64,000 bases of DNA from Ancylobacter aquaticus (GCF_004339465.1 NZ_SMFY01000002.1:1-64000), one strand, 5' to 3'; positions 27,846 through 37,551 are shown, counted from the stretch's first letter. The notes: generated from the sequence alone by a model not told the origin. Numbers and translations: made by a program.

Positions 27846-28714
27846 CGCCCGGCGCCTTGCTCAACCGGCACATTGTCGATGAGCCGCGTAACCCCGATGC
27901 GGGCGGCGACGAGCAGGCGCACCGGGCCTTCCATGGAGGAGGCGATGGGGGCCAGCGTCTCCGCATGACGCGCCTCGGCATAGTCGAGCTCGAAGCCGGC
28001 GGCGATTATCGCCGCGCGGGCCTCGACCATGGCATCAGTGGTGGTGGCTTCCCTGCCTATCCTCAGCGCCGCTGCCGTCAGCGCCCGATGCAGCGCAGGC
28101 GCGGCGGCGCGGTCGGCAGCGGACAGAAAGACGTTGCGTGAGGAGAGGGCGAGGCCGTCCGCTTCCCGCACGGTCGGAAAGCCGACAACATCAACCGGCA
28201 GGTCGAGATCGCGGGCCATGCGGGCGATCACCTGCAGCTGTTGATAGTCTTTCTCGCCGAAAAGGGCGACATCCGGCAGTGCCTGCATCAGCAGCTTGGT
28301 CACGATCGTGGCGACGCCGGCGAAATGGGTCGGGCGAAAATCCGTCTCAAGCCCCAGCGCCGGGCCGGCCAGCGAGATCGTGGTGCAAAATCCCTCGGGA
28401 TACATTTGCGCGACGTCAGGCACGAAGGCCAGTTCGACGCTGGCGCTCTCCGCCTTGCCGAGATCGGCCTCCAGCGTGCGCGGATAGCGCGACAAATCCT
28501 CCGTCGGCGCAAACTGGGTCGGGTTGACGAAGATCGACACGACGACACGGTCCGCCTTCTCCCGCGCGGCGTCCATCAGGGCGACATGACCGGCATGAAG
28601 TGCGCCCATGGTCGGCACGAGCGCAACCCGCTCACCCGCCGCCCGCCATTGGCGTACCTGCTCACGCAGCGCGGCGACGGTGTGGACAGTGCGGATAGCG
28701 CGAGCGCTCGTCAT
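27842..28714 (-). CDS. panC: Pantothenate synthetase
   Basis: PanC joins pantoate and beta-alanine with ATP in coenzyme A synthesis. The 290-residue protein has PTMGALHAGH (34-43, the HxGH-type nucleotide loop), SIFVNPTQF, and FGEKDYQQL. I start it at MTSARAIRTVHTV (28714), which fits family length; the frame is open 87 bases further up. The usual partner panB is not in the window. Confidence 0.95.
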   Translation of the reverse strand: MTSARAIRTVHTVAALREQVRQWRAAGERVALVPTMGALHAGHVALMDAAREKADRVVVSIFVNPTQFAPTEDLSRYPRTLEADLGKAESASVELAFVPDVAQMYPEGFCTTISLAGPALGLETDFRPTHFAGVATIVTKLLMQALPDVALFGEKDYQQLQVIARMARDLDLPVDVVGFPTVREADGLALSSRNVFLSAADRAAAPALHRALTAAALRIGREATTTDAMVEARAAIIAAGFELDYAEARHAETLAPIASSMEGPVRLLVAARIGVTRLIDNVPVEQGAGR

Positions 28715-28874
28715 TTCAATAGCCCCATTCGGTCGGGGCGCGGAAGCTAGCAGAGCCGCCTTGAGCGTCAACCTGCCGCGCGGCGAGGCCCCCGAGGTCA
28801 ACCCTTGGCGAGTGGGCTGTTCGCCGGGCCATGTCCCCCGCTACACTCGCGCCGAATCCGCATCGGGAACCGCA

Positions 28875-29603
28875 ATGGCCGCCGACAAGACCACACCGAC
28901 CAAAGGCGCCTCCGGGGCGCCGGCCGCGCTCTCGGCCGATACATCCGCCTTCCTCGCGGAGCTCGAGCAGCGTGCGCCGCTGACCGCCGAGCGGCGCGGG
29001 CGTCTCATCTTCGGGCTCGATGCGACCATGAGCCGGGGGCCGACCTGGGATCTCGCCTGCGCCTTGCAGATGGAGATGTTCGAGGAGGCGGCCCGCATCG
29101 GCGGGCTCGACATGCAGCTCGTTTATTATCGCGGCCTCAGCGAGTGCCGCGCCTCGCCCTGGATGGGCGACGGGACGAAGCTCGGGGCGCTGATGGCGCG
29201 CATTCAGGTTCAGGGCGGGCGGACCCAGATCGGGCGTGTGCTGAACCATGCCGGCATGCAAGCCGCCAAGGGACCTGTCGGCGCGCTGGTGTTCGTGGGC
29301 GACGCCATGGAAGAGAATGTCGATGCGCTCTGCGCCGAGGCCGGGCCTCTCGCGTTGCGCGGCGTGCCGGCCTTCATGTTCCAGGAAGGCCCGGACCCCA
29401 CTGCCGAGCGCGCCTTTCGCGAGATTGCGCGGTTGACCAAGGGTGCCTATTGCCGGTTCGACGCCGGGGCCTCCGCCGAGTTGCGGGCCCTGTTGCGCGC
29501 GGCCGCCTCCTATGCCGCAGGCGGAGCGAAGGCGCTGGCAGCCCTGGCGGGCGCCTCGCCGGGCGCGCGCCGGCTTATTTCCGCGATGCAGGATACGCGA
29601 TGA
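28875..29603 (+). CDS. von Willebrand factor A-type domain protein
   Basis: The 242-residue protein has a VWA-like fold: GLDATMSRG with D49-A-T51-M-S53 in place of the usual DxSxS metal site, QVQGGRTQIGRVLNHA, and ALVFVGDAMEENVD at the position of the third metal loop. No signal peptide, so cytoplasmic. The last four bases overlap the start of the J-domain gene, so the two products probably act together. The function is unknown. Confidence 0.8.
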   Translation: MAADKTTPTKGASGAPAALSADTSAFLAELEQRAPLTAERRGRLIFGLDATMSRGPTWDLACALQMEMFEEAARIGGLDMQLVYYRGLSECRASPWMGDGTKLGALMARIQVQGGRTQIGRVLNHAGMQAAKGPVGALVFVGDAMEENVDALCAEAGPLALRGVPAFMFQEGPDPTAERAFREIARLTKGAYCRFDAGASAELRALLRAAASYAAGGAKALAALAGASPGARRLISAMQDTR

Positions 29604-30298
29604 TCAATCTGGTTATCGGGGCGGCGATCGTCGCTCTGCTCTATTATGGGCTGAAGGCGTTCGGTCGTTCCAACCCGGCCATTCTCGCCAAGCTCGGCCG
29701 CCGCGTCGGCGGTGGAGCGCTTGTCCTCGTGGCCGGCTTTCTCGGGATGCGCGGTCATATCGAGACGGCATTGCCGCTCGGCATCTTCGGCCTGTCGCTT
29801 TTCGGGTGGGACATCCGCAAGGCGTTCACCTCGGCGCGCGCCGAGCCCAGCCAGGGGCGGACCTCGAAGGTGCGGACGGCCTTTCTCCACATGGAACTGG
29901 ACCATGACAGCGGGCGACTGGGCGGCAAGGTGATCAACGGTCCGCTCAGTGGCGCGGCCCTGGAAACGCTTGACGTGCCGAGCCTTGCGCGTTTCGCGCT
30001 CGACGTGGATGTCGAGAGCCGCCAGTTACTCGAAGCTTATCTTGACCGCCGGTCGCCCGGCTGGCGTGAGAACGTGGAGGGACATGCGGGCGGGCGGAGC
30101 GCTGACGCGCCGCGCCGCAGCGCGATGACGGAAGAGGAGGCCTACCAGATCCTGGGGCTTCAACCGGGGACGGGGGCGAATGAGATCCGCCAGGCTCACC
30201 GATCCCTTATGAAGAAACTCCATCCCGACCAGGGCGGGTCGAACTATCTCGCTGCCCGGGTAAACGAAGCGAAGGATGTCCTGCTCGACCGCCATTGA
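29600..30298 (+). CDS. Membrane-anchored J-domain protein
   Basis: The 232-residue protein has two or three N-terminal membrane segments (residues 2-20, 38-52, 57-70) and a C-terminal J domain (about 176-232): EEEAYQILGLQPGTGANEIR and the HPD motif at 208-210 in KKLHPDQGGS. The J domain should recruit DnaK to the membrane. This layout resembles mitochondrial Pam18/Tim14. It overlaps the VWA gene. Confidence 0.85.
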   Translation: MINLVIGAAIVALLYYGLKAFGRSNPAILAKLGRRVGGGALVLVAGFLGMRGHIETALPLGIFGLSLFGWDIRKAFTSARAEPSQGRTSKVRTAFLHMELDHDSGRLGGKVINGPLSGAALETLDVPSLARFALDVDVESRQLLEAYLDRRSPGWRENVEGHAGGRSADAPRRSAMTEEEAYQILGLQPGTGANEIRQAHRSLMKKLHPDQGGSNYLAARVNEAKDVLLDRH

Positions 30299-30313
30299 TC
30301 CCATCCCCCCGGT

Positions 30314-31990
30314 TCAGTTGCGGAAGACCATGCAACCGAAGTCGCTGCGCTTGAGGGCCTGGCAGGCCTTGCGGGCAGCGGATTCGGCGTCGAAGCCGGC
30401 GAAGCGGGCGCGCACGATTCGGGTGGAGCCCTTGACCGCCTGTTCGGTATACGCGTCGGTCTTGGCAAGCGCGCCACCGGCCTTCTGCTGCGCCTTGGCG
30501 ATCTGGGCGCGAGCATCGGCCTCGCTGCCGAAGGCGCCGATCTGGATCGCCCATCCCGCACGCGGCGCGGCGGACTGCTCGGCGCTCTCGGCGTCCATGC
30601 GGGGAATCTCGATCGGGCCGGCGCTCGCCACCTGAACCTGCTGCTGCTTGATGGCGCGCTGGGCCGGCGCCGCCGCCTGCGTTTCGGTGGCGTCGGAGAC
30701 GAAGCCATTGGTGAAGGACAGGGTGCCGAGAATGCCCGGCTGGTTGCTGAACGAAGCGACGGGCTCGCTCGGCCGGGCCACGGCCACCGTCTTCACAGCA
30801 ACCGGCACGATCGGCGCAACAGACCCAACAGGCGGTGCGTTGCGGGCCGGTGCGCTTGCCACCGTTTGAGCCGGGCGGACCTGGGCCGGACGGGCCGGGG
30901 AGGGGGCGGGAGTGGGAACCGTAACAACGACGTCCGGACTGGCAACGGCCGACGCCATGGCCACGCGCGGGCTGCCAGTGGGAACCGGAATGGTCTTGGG
31001 CTCCGCTTCGGCAGCAAACGCGACGGGCGCGACGGCGTCGTCGGTCGAAGCTCCCTGCGGCGGGCCGCTCATGCGGGCGACCAGCTGACGACCGGACTGG
31101 GCTTTGCCGAGATTCTGGTTGAGCAGCGCCACCATCTGGTTGTCGCGCGAGGCTGCGCTCTTGCCGCCCATCACCACCGCGATCACGTAGCGTCCGTTTT
31201 TCTTGACGCTGGTGAGCAGGTTGAAGCCGGAGGCGTTGGTGTAGCCGGTCTTGATGCCATCGACGCCTTCGACGCGACCCAGCAGTCGGTTGTGGTTGCG
31301 GATGGCGACGCCGCGATACTGGAAGCTACGAATTTCAAAATAGCCGTAATATTTCGGGAAGCGCTCCTGCACGGCACGGCCGAGCGTGGCGAGGTCGCGG
31401 GCCGTCGTGACCTGCTCGGCGCTGGGCAGGCCGTTGGGATTCTTGAAGACCGTGCGCGACATTCCGAGCTGGCGGGCGCGGCGCGTCATCAGGTTCGCGA
31501 AGCTGGACGAGCTTCCGGAGATGTTTTCGGCGATCACGACGGCAACGTCGTTGGCGGAGCGGGTGACGAGGGCCTGGATCGCATCCTCGACGGAAATGGT
31601 CGAACCCGCCTTCACCCCGAGCTTGGACGGCTGCTGCGCGGCGGCATAAGGGGAGACGCGAAGCGGCGTGTTGAGCTTCATGCGGCCGCTCTCCATCTGC
31701 TCGAACAGCAGATAGAGCGTCATCACCTTGGTGACGGAAGCCGGATGACGGAGGGCGTCAGCATTTTCGCCGTCGAGAATGCGTCCGGTATTGGCGTCTA
31801 CGACGATATGGGAATAGCCCCGTTGCCAGTTGCCCGTGCTTGCCACGCTGCGCGTGACGGCCGCCTTGGCGCGCACCGACTTCTTCTTCTTGGACGCGGC
31901 TTCCGCCACGCCCGCTCCCAGGAGGGAGACCGCCAGAACTGCCACGGCGGCACGCATGAACGTGGTGCCAACCATTCCCGGAACCCGCAT
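30314..31990 (-). CDS. D-alanyl-D-alanine carboxypeptidase with C-terminal SPOR domain
   Basis: The 558-residue exported protein (signal peptide about 1-32) has the penicillin-binding-protein motifs SVTK (85-88), SAN (145-147) and KTG (247-249), so it is a peptidase S11 enzyme trimming peptidoglycan stem peptides. A Pro/Ala-rich linker (about 310-470) leads to a SPOR domain (about 480-558, GWAIQIGAFGSEADARAQIA) that binds denuded glycan at the septum. Confidence 0.93.
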   Translation of the reverse strand: MRVPGMVGTTFMRAAVAVLAVSLLGAGVAEAASKKKKSVRAKAAVTRSVASTGNWQRGYSHIVVDANTGRILDGENADALRHPASVTKVMTLYLLFEQMESGRMKLNTPLRVSPYAAAQQPSKLGVKAGSTISVEDAIQALVTRSANDVAVVIAENISGSSSSFANLMTRRARQLGMSRTVFKNPNGLPSAEQVTTARDLATLGRAVQERFPKYYGYFEIRSFQYRGVAIRNHNRLLGRVEGVDGIKTGYTNASGFNLLTSVKKNGRYVIAVVMGGKSAASRDNQMVALLNQNLGKAQSGRQLVARMSGPPQGASTDDAVAPVAFAAEAEPKTIPVPTGSPRVAMASAVASPDVVVTVPTPAPSPARPAQVRPAQTVASAPARNAPPVGSVAPIVPVAVKTVAVARPSEPVASFSNQPGILGTLSFTNGFVSDATETQAAAPAQRAIKQQQVQVASAGPIEIPRMDAESAEQSAAPRAGWAIQIGAFGSEADARAQIAKAQQKAGGALAKTDAYTEQAVKGSTRIVRARFAGFDAESAARKACQALKRSDFGCMVFRN

Positions 31991-32229
31991 TTGACCGTCC
32001 CGTCACTTTTCTGCCGGCTGACGCCGGGAACTCCACACATTCGCCAGGGACGAGGCATCGCACGGCATTTGCTGCCTTTGCGAAGGCCTCGACCGGTTAA
32101 GGAACCCTGCCGAACCATCACTTCCCAAATCTTAAAAAGGGCACGGTTACAGAGTCGTAAAGAATGCCATCAACCCTGTTGATATGGCGCGAAGATGGTG
32201 CGGGGGCGGAGTGTGGCCGGGCACTATGT

Positions 32230-32276
32230 TGCGTTGCACAATTTTCCTTGACGTACCGTGGTGCGGCGCATTACAA
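32230..32276 (+). promoter_or_regulatory. Phasin promoter with PhaR-like operator
   Basis: TTGACG (32248-32253) and TTACAA (32271-32276) are 17 bases apart. Just upstream, TGCGTTGCACAA (32230-32241) fits the PhaR motif TGCRNYGCASMA described for Bradyrhizobium, as I recall it. PhaR represses phasin genes until polyhydroxybutyrate granules sequester it. The rest of the 365-base gap (31991-32355) is AT-richer near 32120-32160 but shows no gene. Confidence 0.5.
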
Positions 32277-32355
32277 AAACTCCAGGGAGAATTCCCGGGC
32301 GGGCGCGTGCGGCTGATGCGCGACGCGCGTGGCGAAACACCACAGGAGTTGGCTC

Positions 32356-32694
32356 ATGCTGCAGAATTTTGAAGACATCCAGAAGGCCGGCAAGGACAAT
32401 CTCGAGCTTGCGACGAAGAGCTTCGGCACGGTTTCCAAGGGCGTTCAGGCGATCGCCGTCGAGGTTGCCGACTACTCGAAGAAGTCGTTCGAGGAAGGCA
32501 CGGCCACCGCTGAGAAGCTGTTCGGCGCCAAGACGCTGGACAAGGCTGTCGAGATTCAGTCGGCCTATTTCAAGAGCGCCTATGAGAGCTTCGTCGCTCA
32601 GGCGACCAAGATGGGCGAGCTTTATGCCGACCTCGCCAAGGAAACCTACAAGCCGTATGAGAGCGCCCTTGCCAAGGTCTCCGTCACCAAGTGA
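32356..32694 (+). CDS. Phasin family protein
   Basis: The 112-residue, almost fully helical protein (MLQNFEDIQKAGKDNLELAT...) matches the phasin_2 family that coats polyhydroxyalkanoate granules: IQSAYFKSAYESFVAQATKM and a C-terminal GELYADLAKETYKPYESAL. CAGGAG precedes the ATG. Upstream is a promoter with a PhaR-like site; a terminator follows, so it is a single-gene unit. Confidence 0.9.
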   Translation: MLQNFEDIQKAGKDNLELATKSFGTVSKGVQAIAVEVADYSKKSFEEGTATAEKLFGAKTLDKAVEIQSAYFKSAYESFVAQATKMGELYADLAKETYKPYESALAKVSVTK

Positions 32695-32795
32695 CGGACG
32701 ACGACTGATGGGTTGCGACTGACATTCCGGCGCCGGACGTTTCTCCGGTGTCGAGGGTGGCTCGGAACGGGAGTTCGGGCTGTCCATGTGTTTCA

Positions 32796-32826
32796 AAAGG
32801 CCCGGCCCCAGTGCCGGGCCTTTTTC
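32796..32826 (+). terminator. Rho-independent terminator of the phasin gene
   Basis: GGCCCGGC (32799-32806) pairs with GCCGGGCC (32813-32820), flanked by AAAA before and TTTTT (32821-32825) after. It lies in the 314-base gap before clpS. The remainder of that gap holds no gene; TTATTATAG at 32963-32971 could be the -10 region of a clpS promoter. Confidence 0.88.
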
Positions 32827-33008
32827 TTTGCGCACGCGCGCGGCCGCTACCCCGTGAATTGCAGCCGCAATGGTGGCCGATCAGCCGCCTGCCTCATGGA
32901 ATTGTCACCGGAATGCGACAGTCGGTTCCGTTCGGGCCTCTGGCGTGAGCGGGGATGTGTACTTATTATAGCTAGCGAAGGCCGGCTCGCCGGTTGAGGA
33001 ATGCACGA

Positions 33009-33380
33009 ATGTCCGACCACGCCGAAATTCAGCCGCGTGAGACCATGATGGCCGAAGACGAACGCCGCCGCCGGGGCGACAACGCGCCCGGCACGGCTGT
33101 CATCACGCGCACCAAGCCGCAGGTGAAGCGGCCCAATCTCTACCGGGTGCTTCTGGTCAACGACGACTACACGCCAATGGAGTTCGTCGTGCACATACTG
33201 GAGCACTTTTTCAGTAAGAATCGGGAGGAAGCCACCCAGATCATGCTGCATGTGCATCAGCATGGCGTGGGGGAATGCGGTACCTTCACCTACGAGGTGG
33301 CCGAGACAAAGGTCACGCAGGTGATGGACTTCGCGCGAAAGCACCAGCATCCTTTGCAGTGCGTCATGGAGAAGAAGTGA
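33009..33380 (+). CDS. clpS: ATP-dependent Clp protease adaptor ClpS
   Basis: ClpS hands N-degron substrates to ClpAP. The 123-residue protein has a disordered N-terminus and the core [17 protein letters not shown] (residues about 44-60, containing the N-degron pocket [10 protein letters not shown]) and [15 protein letters not shown] use ATG 33009; an in-frame TTG at 32994 is possible. clpA follows after 31 bases. Confidence 0.95.
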   Translation: MSDHAEIQPRETMMAEDERRRRGDNAPGTAVITRTKPQVKRPNLYRVLLVNDDYTPMEFVVHILEHFFSKNREEATQIMLHVHQHGVGECGTFTYEVAETKVTQVMDFARKHQHPLQCVMEKK

Positions 33381-33411
33381 CGCCCCGCGACGGCTAAACG
33401 AAGAGGTCCCG

Positions 33412-35850
33412 ATGCCCACCTTCTCCCGAAGCCTCGAACAGTCGCTTCACCGGGCCCTCGCGCTCGCCAATGAGCGCCACCACGAATACGCGACGCTTGA
33501 GCACCTGCTGCTGTCGCTGGTTGACGACCAGGACTCGGCGGCGGTGATGCGGGCCTGCAATGTCGACATCGACAAGCTGCGGCGCAATCTCATCGAGTAC
33601 ATCGATACCGAGCTCGACAATCTGGTTCAGGACGCCGGCGAGGATTCCAAGCCGACGGCCGGTTTTCAGCGCGTGATCCAGCGCGCCGTCATCCATGTGC
33701 AGTCCTCCGGCCGCGAGGAAGTCACCGGCGCGAACGTGCTCGTGGCGATATTCGCCGAGCGTGAGAGCCATGCGGCCTATTTCCTGCAAGAGCAGGACAT
33801 GACGCGCTATGATGCCGTCAACTACATCAGCCACGGCATCGCCAAGCGCGCCGGCATGTCGGAAAGTCGACCCGTTCGCGGCGCCGAGGAGGAGACGGAG
33901 ACGAAGACCGGGGAGGACACCAAGAAGAAGGCCGATGCGCTTGAGGCCTATTGCGTGAACCTCAACAAGAAGGCGCGCGAGGGCAAGATCGACCCGCTGA
34001 TCGGCCGCGACAGCGAGATCCAGCGCACCATCCAGGTGCTCTGCCGCCGCTCCAAAAACAACCCGCTCTTCGTGGGCGATCCCGGCGTGGGCAAGACCGC
34101 CATCGCCGAAGGGCTGGCGCGCCGCATCATCGCCGGCGAGGTGCCCGAGGTTCTCGCGAAGGCTACCGTCTTCTCGCTCGACATGGGCGCGCTGCTCGCC
34201 GGCACCCGCTACCGCGGCGATTTCGAGGAGCGCCTCAAGCAGGTGGTCAAGGAGATCGAGGCCTATCCCGACGCCATCATGTTCATCGACGAGATCCATA
34301 CGGTGATCGGCGCCGGCGCCACTTCGGGCGGGGCCATGGATGCCTCCAATCTGCTCAAGCCTGCCCTTGCGGCGGGCACGCTGCGCTGCATCGGCTCGAC
34401 CACCTACAAGGAATACCGCCAGTATTTCGAGAAGGACCGTGCGCTGGTCCGCCGCTTCCAGAAGATCGACGTGCCGGAGCCGACGGTGCCGGACGCCATC
34501 GAGATCCTGAAGGGGCTGAAGCCCTATTTCGAGGACTACCACCGGCTGCGCTACACCAACGACGCCATCAAGGCGGCGGTGGAACTCTCTGCCCGCTACA
34601 TCCATGACCGCAAGCTGCCGGACAAGGCGATCGACATCATCGACGAATCGGGTGCGGCGCAGATGCTGCTGCCGGAGGGGCGGCGCAAGAAGATCATCGG
34701 CGTGAAGGAGATCGAGGCCACGGTGGCCACTATCGCCCGCATCCCGCCAAAGTCGGTGTCGAAGTCGGATACCGAGATACTCTCCGCGCTGGAGACGACG
34801 CTCAAGCGGGTGGTCTACGGGCAGGACAAGGCGATCGAGGCGCTGTCGTCGGCGATCAAGCTGGCGCGGGCGGGCCTACGCGAGCCGGAGAAGCCGATCG
34901 GCTCCTACCTGTTCTCGGGTCCCACCGGCGTTGGCAAGACCGAGGTGGCCAAGCAACTGGCCTCCAGCCTCGGTGTCGAGCTGCTGCGCTTCGACATGTC
35001 CGAATACATGGAGCGGCACACCATCTCGCGGCTGATCGGCGCGCCTCCCGGTTATGTCGGCTTCGACCAGGGCGGGCTCCTGACCGATGGCATCGACCAG
35101 CACCCGCATTGCGTGCTGCTGCTGGACGAGATCGAGAAGGCCCATCCCGACCTGTTCAACATCCTGTTGCAGGTGATGGACCACGGGAAGCTGACCGACC
35201 ACAACGGCAAGCAGGTGGATTTCCGAAACGTCATTCTCATCATGACGACCAATGCGGGCGCCGCCGACCTGTCGAAGTCGGCCTTCGGCTTCACCCGCAC
35301 CAAGCGCGAGGGCGACGACGTGGAGGCGATCAACCGGCTGTTCGCGCCGGAATTCCGCAACCGCCTCGACGCGATCATCCCCTTCGCCCATCTCACCAAC
35401 GAGGTCATCTCGCTGGTGGTGGAAAAGTTCGTGCTGCAGCTTGAGGCGCAACTGGCCGACCGCAACGTCACCATCGAGCTGTCGGACGAAGCAACCGCCT
35501 GGCTGGTGGAGCGTGGCTACGACCAGCAGATGGGTGCGCGGCCCATGGGCCGGGTGATCCAGGAGCATATCAAGAAGGCGCTGGCCGACGAGGTGCTGTT
35601 CGGTCGGCTGCGCTCGGGTGGCCATGTTCGCGTGGTCCTCAAGACCGATGAGGAGGGCGAGACCTCGCTTGCCTTCGAGTTCCCGGAAGGCCCGATCACG
35701 CCCAAGCCGGAGAAGATCGAGCCGCCCAAGGCCAAGCGCGCGCCGCGCCGCAAGGCACCCGCCGCCAAGGCCAAGAAGCCGGCCGCGACGGCGAGCCGTG
35801 CCAAGCCCGGCTCCTCGAAGGTGCCGAAGGTGCCGCTGGTCAAGGCCTGA
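33412..35850 (+). CDS. clpA: ATP-dependent Clp protease ATP-binding subunit ClpA
   Basis: The 812-residue AAA+ unfoldase has the Clp_N domain (1-145), Walker A of D1 GDPGVGKTA (222-230) and of D2 GPTGVGKTE (503-511). It feeds substrates to ClpP, with ClpS encoded just upstream. The ClpP-binding loop region reads AFGF at 624-627 where IGL/IGF is usual. A 45-residue Lys/Ala/Pro tail (from about residue 765) makes it longer than E. coli ClpA (758). Confidence 0.96.
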   Translation: MPTFSRSLEQSLHRALALANERHHEYATLEHLLLSLVDDQDSAAVMRACNVDIDKLRRNLIEYIDTELDNLVQDAGEDSKPTAGFQRVIQRAVIHVQSSGREEVTGANVLVAIFAERESHAAYFLQEQDMTRYDAVNYISHGIAKRAGMSESRPVRGAEEETETKTGEDTKKKADALEAYCVNLNKKAREGKIDPLIGRDSEIQRTIQVLCRRSKNNPLFVGDPGVGKTAIAEGLARRIIAGEVPEVLAKATVFSLDMGALLAGTRYRGDFEERLKQVVKEIEAYPDAIMFIDEIHTVIGAGATSGGAMDASNLLKPALAAGTLRCIGSTTYKEYRQYFEKDRALVRRFQKIDVPEPTVPDAIEILKGLKPYFEDYHRLRYTNDAIKAAVELSARYIHDRKLPDKAIDIIDESGAAQMLLPEGRRKKIIGVKEIEATVATIARIPPKSVSKSDTEILSALETTLKRVVYGQDKAIEALSSAIKLARAGLREPEKPIGSYLFSGPTGVGKTEVAKQLASSLGVELLRFDMSEYMERHTISRLIGAPPGYVGFDQGGLLTDGIDQHPHCVLLLDEIEKAHPDLFNILLQVMDHGKLTDHNGKQVDFRNVILIMTTNAGAADLSKSAFGFTRTKREGDDVEAINRLFAPEFRNRLDAIIPFAHLTNEVISLVVEKFVLQLEAQLADRNVTIELSDEATAWLVERGYDQQMGARPMGRVIQEHIKKALADEVLFGRLRSGGHVRVVLKTDEEGETSLAFEFPEGPITPKPEKIEPPKAKRAPRRKAPAAKAKKPAATASRAKPGSSKVPKVPLVKA

Positions 35851-35885
35851 TCCCGTCCGGCTCATCGCCGGAACCCGAACTGAGG

Positions 35886-35914
35886 AATCGCCCGCGACGC
35901 TGTCGCGGGCGATT
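35886..35914 (+). terminator. Hairpin terminator after clpA
   Basis: A perfect 13-bp stem (35886-35898 with 35902-35914) with the loop GCT lies 36 bases after the clpA stop. The trailing sequence TCGTGTCAATTTC is only moderately T-rich. Confidence 0.65.
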
Positions 35915-35991
35915 TCGTGTCAATTTCCGTGCGGCGGTATCGTGGGCCGGGGCGGAGTACGGTCATGGCAGCCATGCGGCACGTGGCGCGT

Positions 35992-36030
35992 CGTTCTGCT
36001 TGACGGGCAGGGGGGCCCCGCCGCAGAACG
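35992..36030 (+). promoter_or_regulatory. Inverted repeat before azlC
   Basis: CGTTCTGC (35992-35999) and GCAGAACG (36023-36030) form a perfect 8-bp inverted repeat around 23 bases that begin with TTGACG (36000-36005), a possible -35. It could be an operator or an mRNA hairpin 16 bases before the azlC ATG. Confidence 0.3.
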
Positions 36031-36045
36031 CCGGCGCGAGTTCAC

Positions 36046-36789
36046 ATGAATGCCCTCCCGGATTCTCATCCCGACGACCCCGCCCGCCCGGCGCGCTGGT
36101 TTGCGCGCGGGATGCGCGCCGCCGTGTCGACGCCCGGTCTTGTACTGGTGGCGACCTTCATCGGCTTTGGCGGGCTGCTCCATGATCTCGGCTTTCCCGT
36201 CCTCGCCGGCATCCTCTCGACGCTGCTGGTCTGGGCGCTGCCGGCGCAGGTGATTCTGGTCGGCGGCCTCGCGGCCGGGGCGTCGTTGCCGGCCCTGGCG
36301 GTGGCGGTGTGTCTTTCCGGCGTGCGGCTTCTGCCCATGGTGGTGTCGCTGATGCCGCTGATGCGCGGCCCTCGCCCGAGGCTGCTGAGCGAACTCGTCT
36401 GCGCCCATTTCGTCGCTGTCACCCTGTGGGCCGAGGGCTTCCGGCTGCTGCCCAAGGTGGCGCTGGAGGGGCGTCCTTCCTATGCCGTCGGGCTCGGTTG
36501 CGGCCTCACCGCGCTCAGCATGACGGGCACGGCGATCGGCTTCTATCTCACCGGCGCCCTCCCGGGCCCGCTCGCAGTGGCTCTGCTCCTGCTAACGCCG
36601 ATTTCCTTCGCCATCCTTCTGGTGCGCAACGCGCGCCAGCCGGTCGACTGGCTCGCCATCGGCCTCGGAACCGCAATCTCGCCGCTGGTCGCCAACTCGC
36701 CGGGCGGGCTCGACCTGTTCTGGGCAGGCGTGGGTGGCGGGACGCTGGCCTTTTTCATCGCCCGCTATCTGCCCGGGCGTCGGGCATGA
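36046..36789 (+). CDS. azlC: AzlC family branched-chain amino acid exporter, large subunit
   Basis: The 247-residue membrane protein has the AzlC pattern: TFIGFGGLLHDLGFPVLAGI, ALPAQVILVGGLAAGA and VCLSGVRLLPMVVSLMPLMR. With the AzlD-type partner encoded next (overlapping by four bases) it forms an exporter like BrnFE/AzlCD. Substrate is inferred from the family only. Confidence 0.88.
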   Translation: MNALPDSHPDDPARPARWFARGMRAAVSTPGLVLVATFIGFGGLLHDLGFPVLAGILSTLLVWALPAQVILVGGLAAGASLPALAVAVCLSGVRLLPMVVSLMPLMRGPRPRLLSELVCAHFVAVTLWAEGFRLLPKVALEGRPSYAVGLGCGLTALSMTGTAIGFYLTGALPGPLAVALLLLTPISFAILLVRNARQPVDWLAIGLGTAISPLVANSPGGLDLFWAGVGGGTLAFFIARYLPGRRA

Positions 36790-37139
36790 GCTTTTACTCC
36801 ACCGAACTTGGCGCCATGCTCGTGGTGATCTTCATCGGCTTCCTGCCGAACGAGGTCTGGCGCGTGCTCGGCGTGCTGTTCGGCCGGCGAATTGATCCCG
36901 GTAGCGCGTGGATGCAATGGGTGCAGGCGGTGGCGACGGCGCTGCTGGCGGCTGTGGTGGCGCGGCTTCTGCTGGTGCCGAGCGGCGCGCTGGTCGCTCT
37001 GCCGCTCTGGCTGCGCGTCGGCGCCGTGGGAAGCGGCATTGCCGGCTTCCTCATCCTGCGCCGCTCTGTCCTCGCCGGCGTGCTCGTCGCCGAGGCGGTG
37101 CTGGTGGCGGGTGCCTGGTGGCTCGGCGTCAGCCCGTAA
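36786..37139 (+). CDS. azlD: AzlD family transporter small subunit
   Basis: The 117-residue protein has three or four hydrophobic helices and overlaps azlC by ATGA. FLPNEVWRVLGVLFGRR is a typical AzlD N-terminal segment. Its 3' end overlaps the convergent HIT gene by 11 bases. Confidence 0.82.
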   Translation: MSFYSTELGAMLVVIFIGFLPNEVWRVLGVLFGRRIDPGSAWMQWVQAVATALLAAVVARLLLVPSGALVALPLWLRVGAVGSGIAGFLILRRSVLAGVLVAEAVLVAGAWWLGVSP

Positions 37140-37551
37140 GCGCCGCCTTCAGCCGCGCCGCCTGCTCGGCCAGCACGTCGGGCGCTTCATTATAGGACAG
37201 CGGCGCCGGCAGCTCGACGCCGGCATGGCGCGGAATGACGTGGACATGCAGGTGGAACACCTCCTGCCCGCCGGCCTTCTCATTGTGCTGGGTGAGGGTG
37301 ATGCCTTCCGCCGCAAACACCTTCATCTGCGCCTGCCCGATGCGCTGCGCCACCGCCATGACGGCGGCGAGGTCGCCGGCGTCCACATCCAGCAGGTTGC
37401 GCGCCGGCGCCTTGGGAATGACCAGCGTGTGTCCCGCCGCGCGCGGCATGATGTCGAGGAAAGCGAGGACACGGTCGTCCTCATAGACCTTGTGAGCGGG
37501 AATTTCCCCGCGCAGGATCTTCGCGAAGATATTGCCGGGATCGTAAGCCAT
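37129..37551 (-). CDS. HIT family nucleotide-binding protein
   Basis: The 140-residue protein has the histidine triad H100-L-H102-V-H104 (FHLHVHVIPRH) and the N-terminal block NIFAKILRGEIPAHKVYEDD typical of HinT-like hydrolases of AMP derivatives. I start it at MAYDPG (37551); the frame is open 33 bases further. It overlaps the azlD 3' end. Confidence 0.92.
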   Translation of the reverse strand: MAYDPGNIFAKILRGEIPAHKVYEDDRVLAFLDIMPRAAGHTLVIPKAPARNLLDVDAGDLAAVMAVAQRIGQAQMKVFAAEGITLTQHNEKAGGQEVFHLHVHVIPRHAGVELPAPLSYNEAPDVLAEQAARLKAALTG

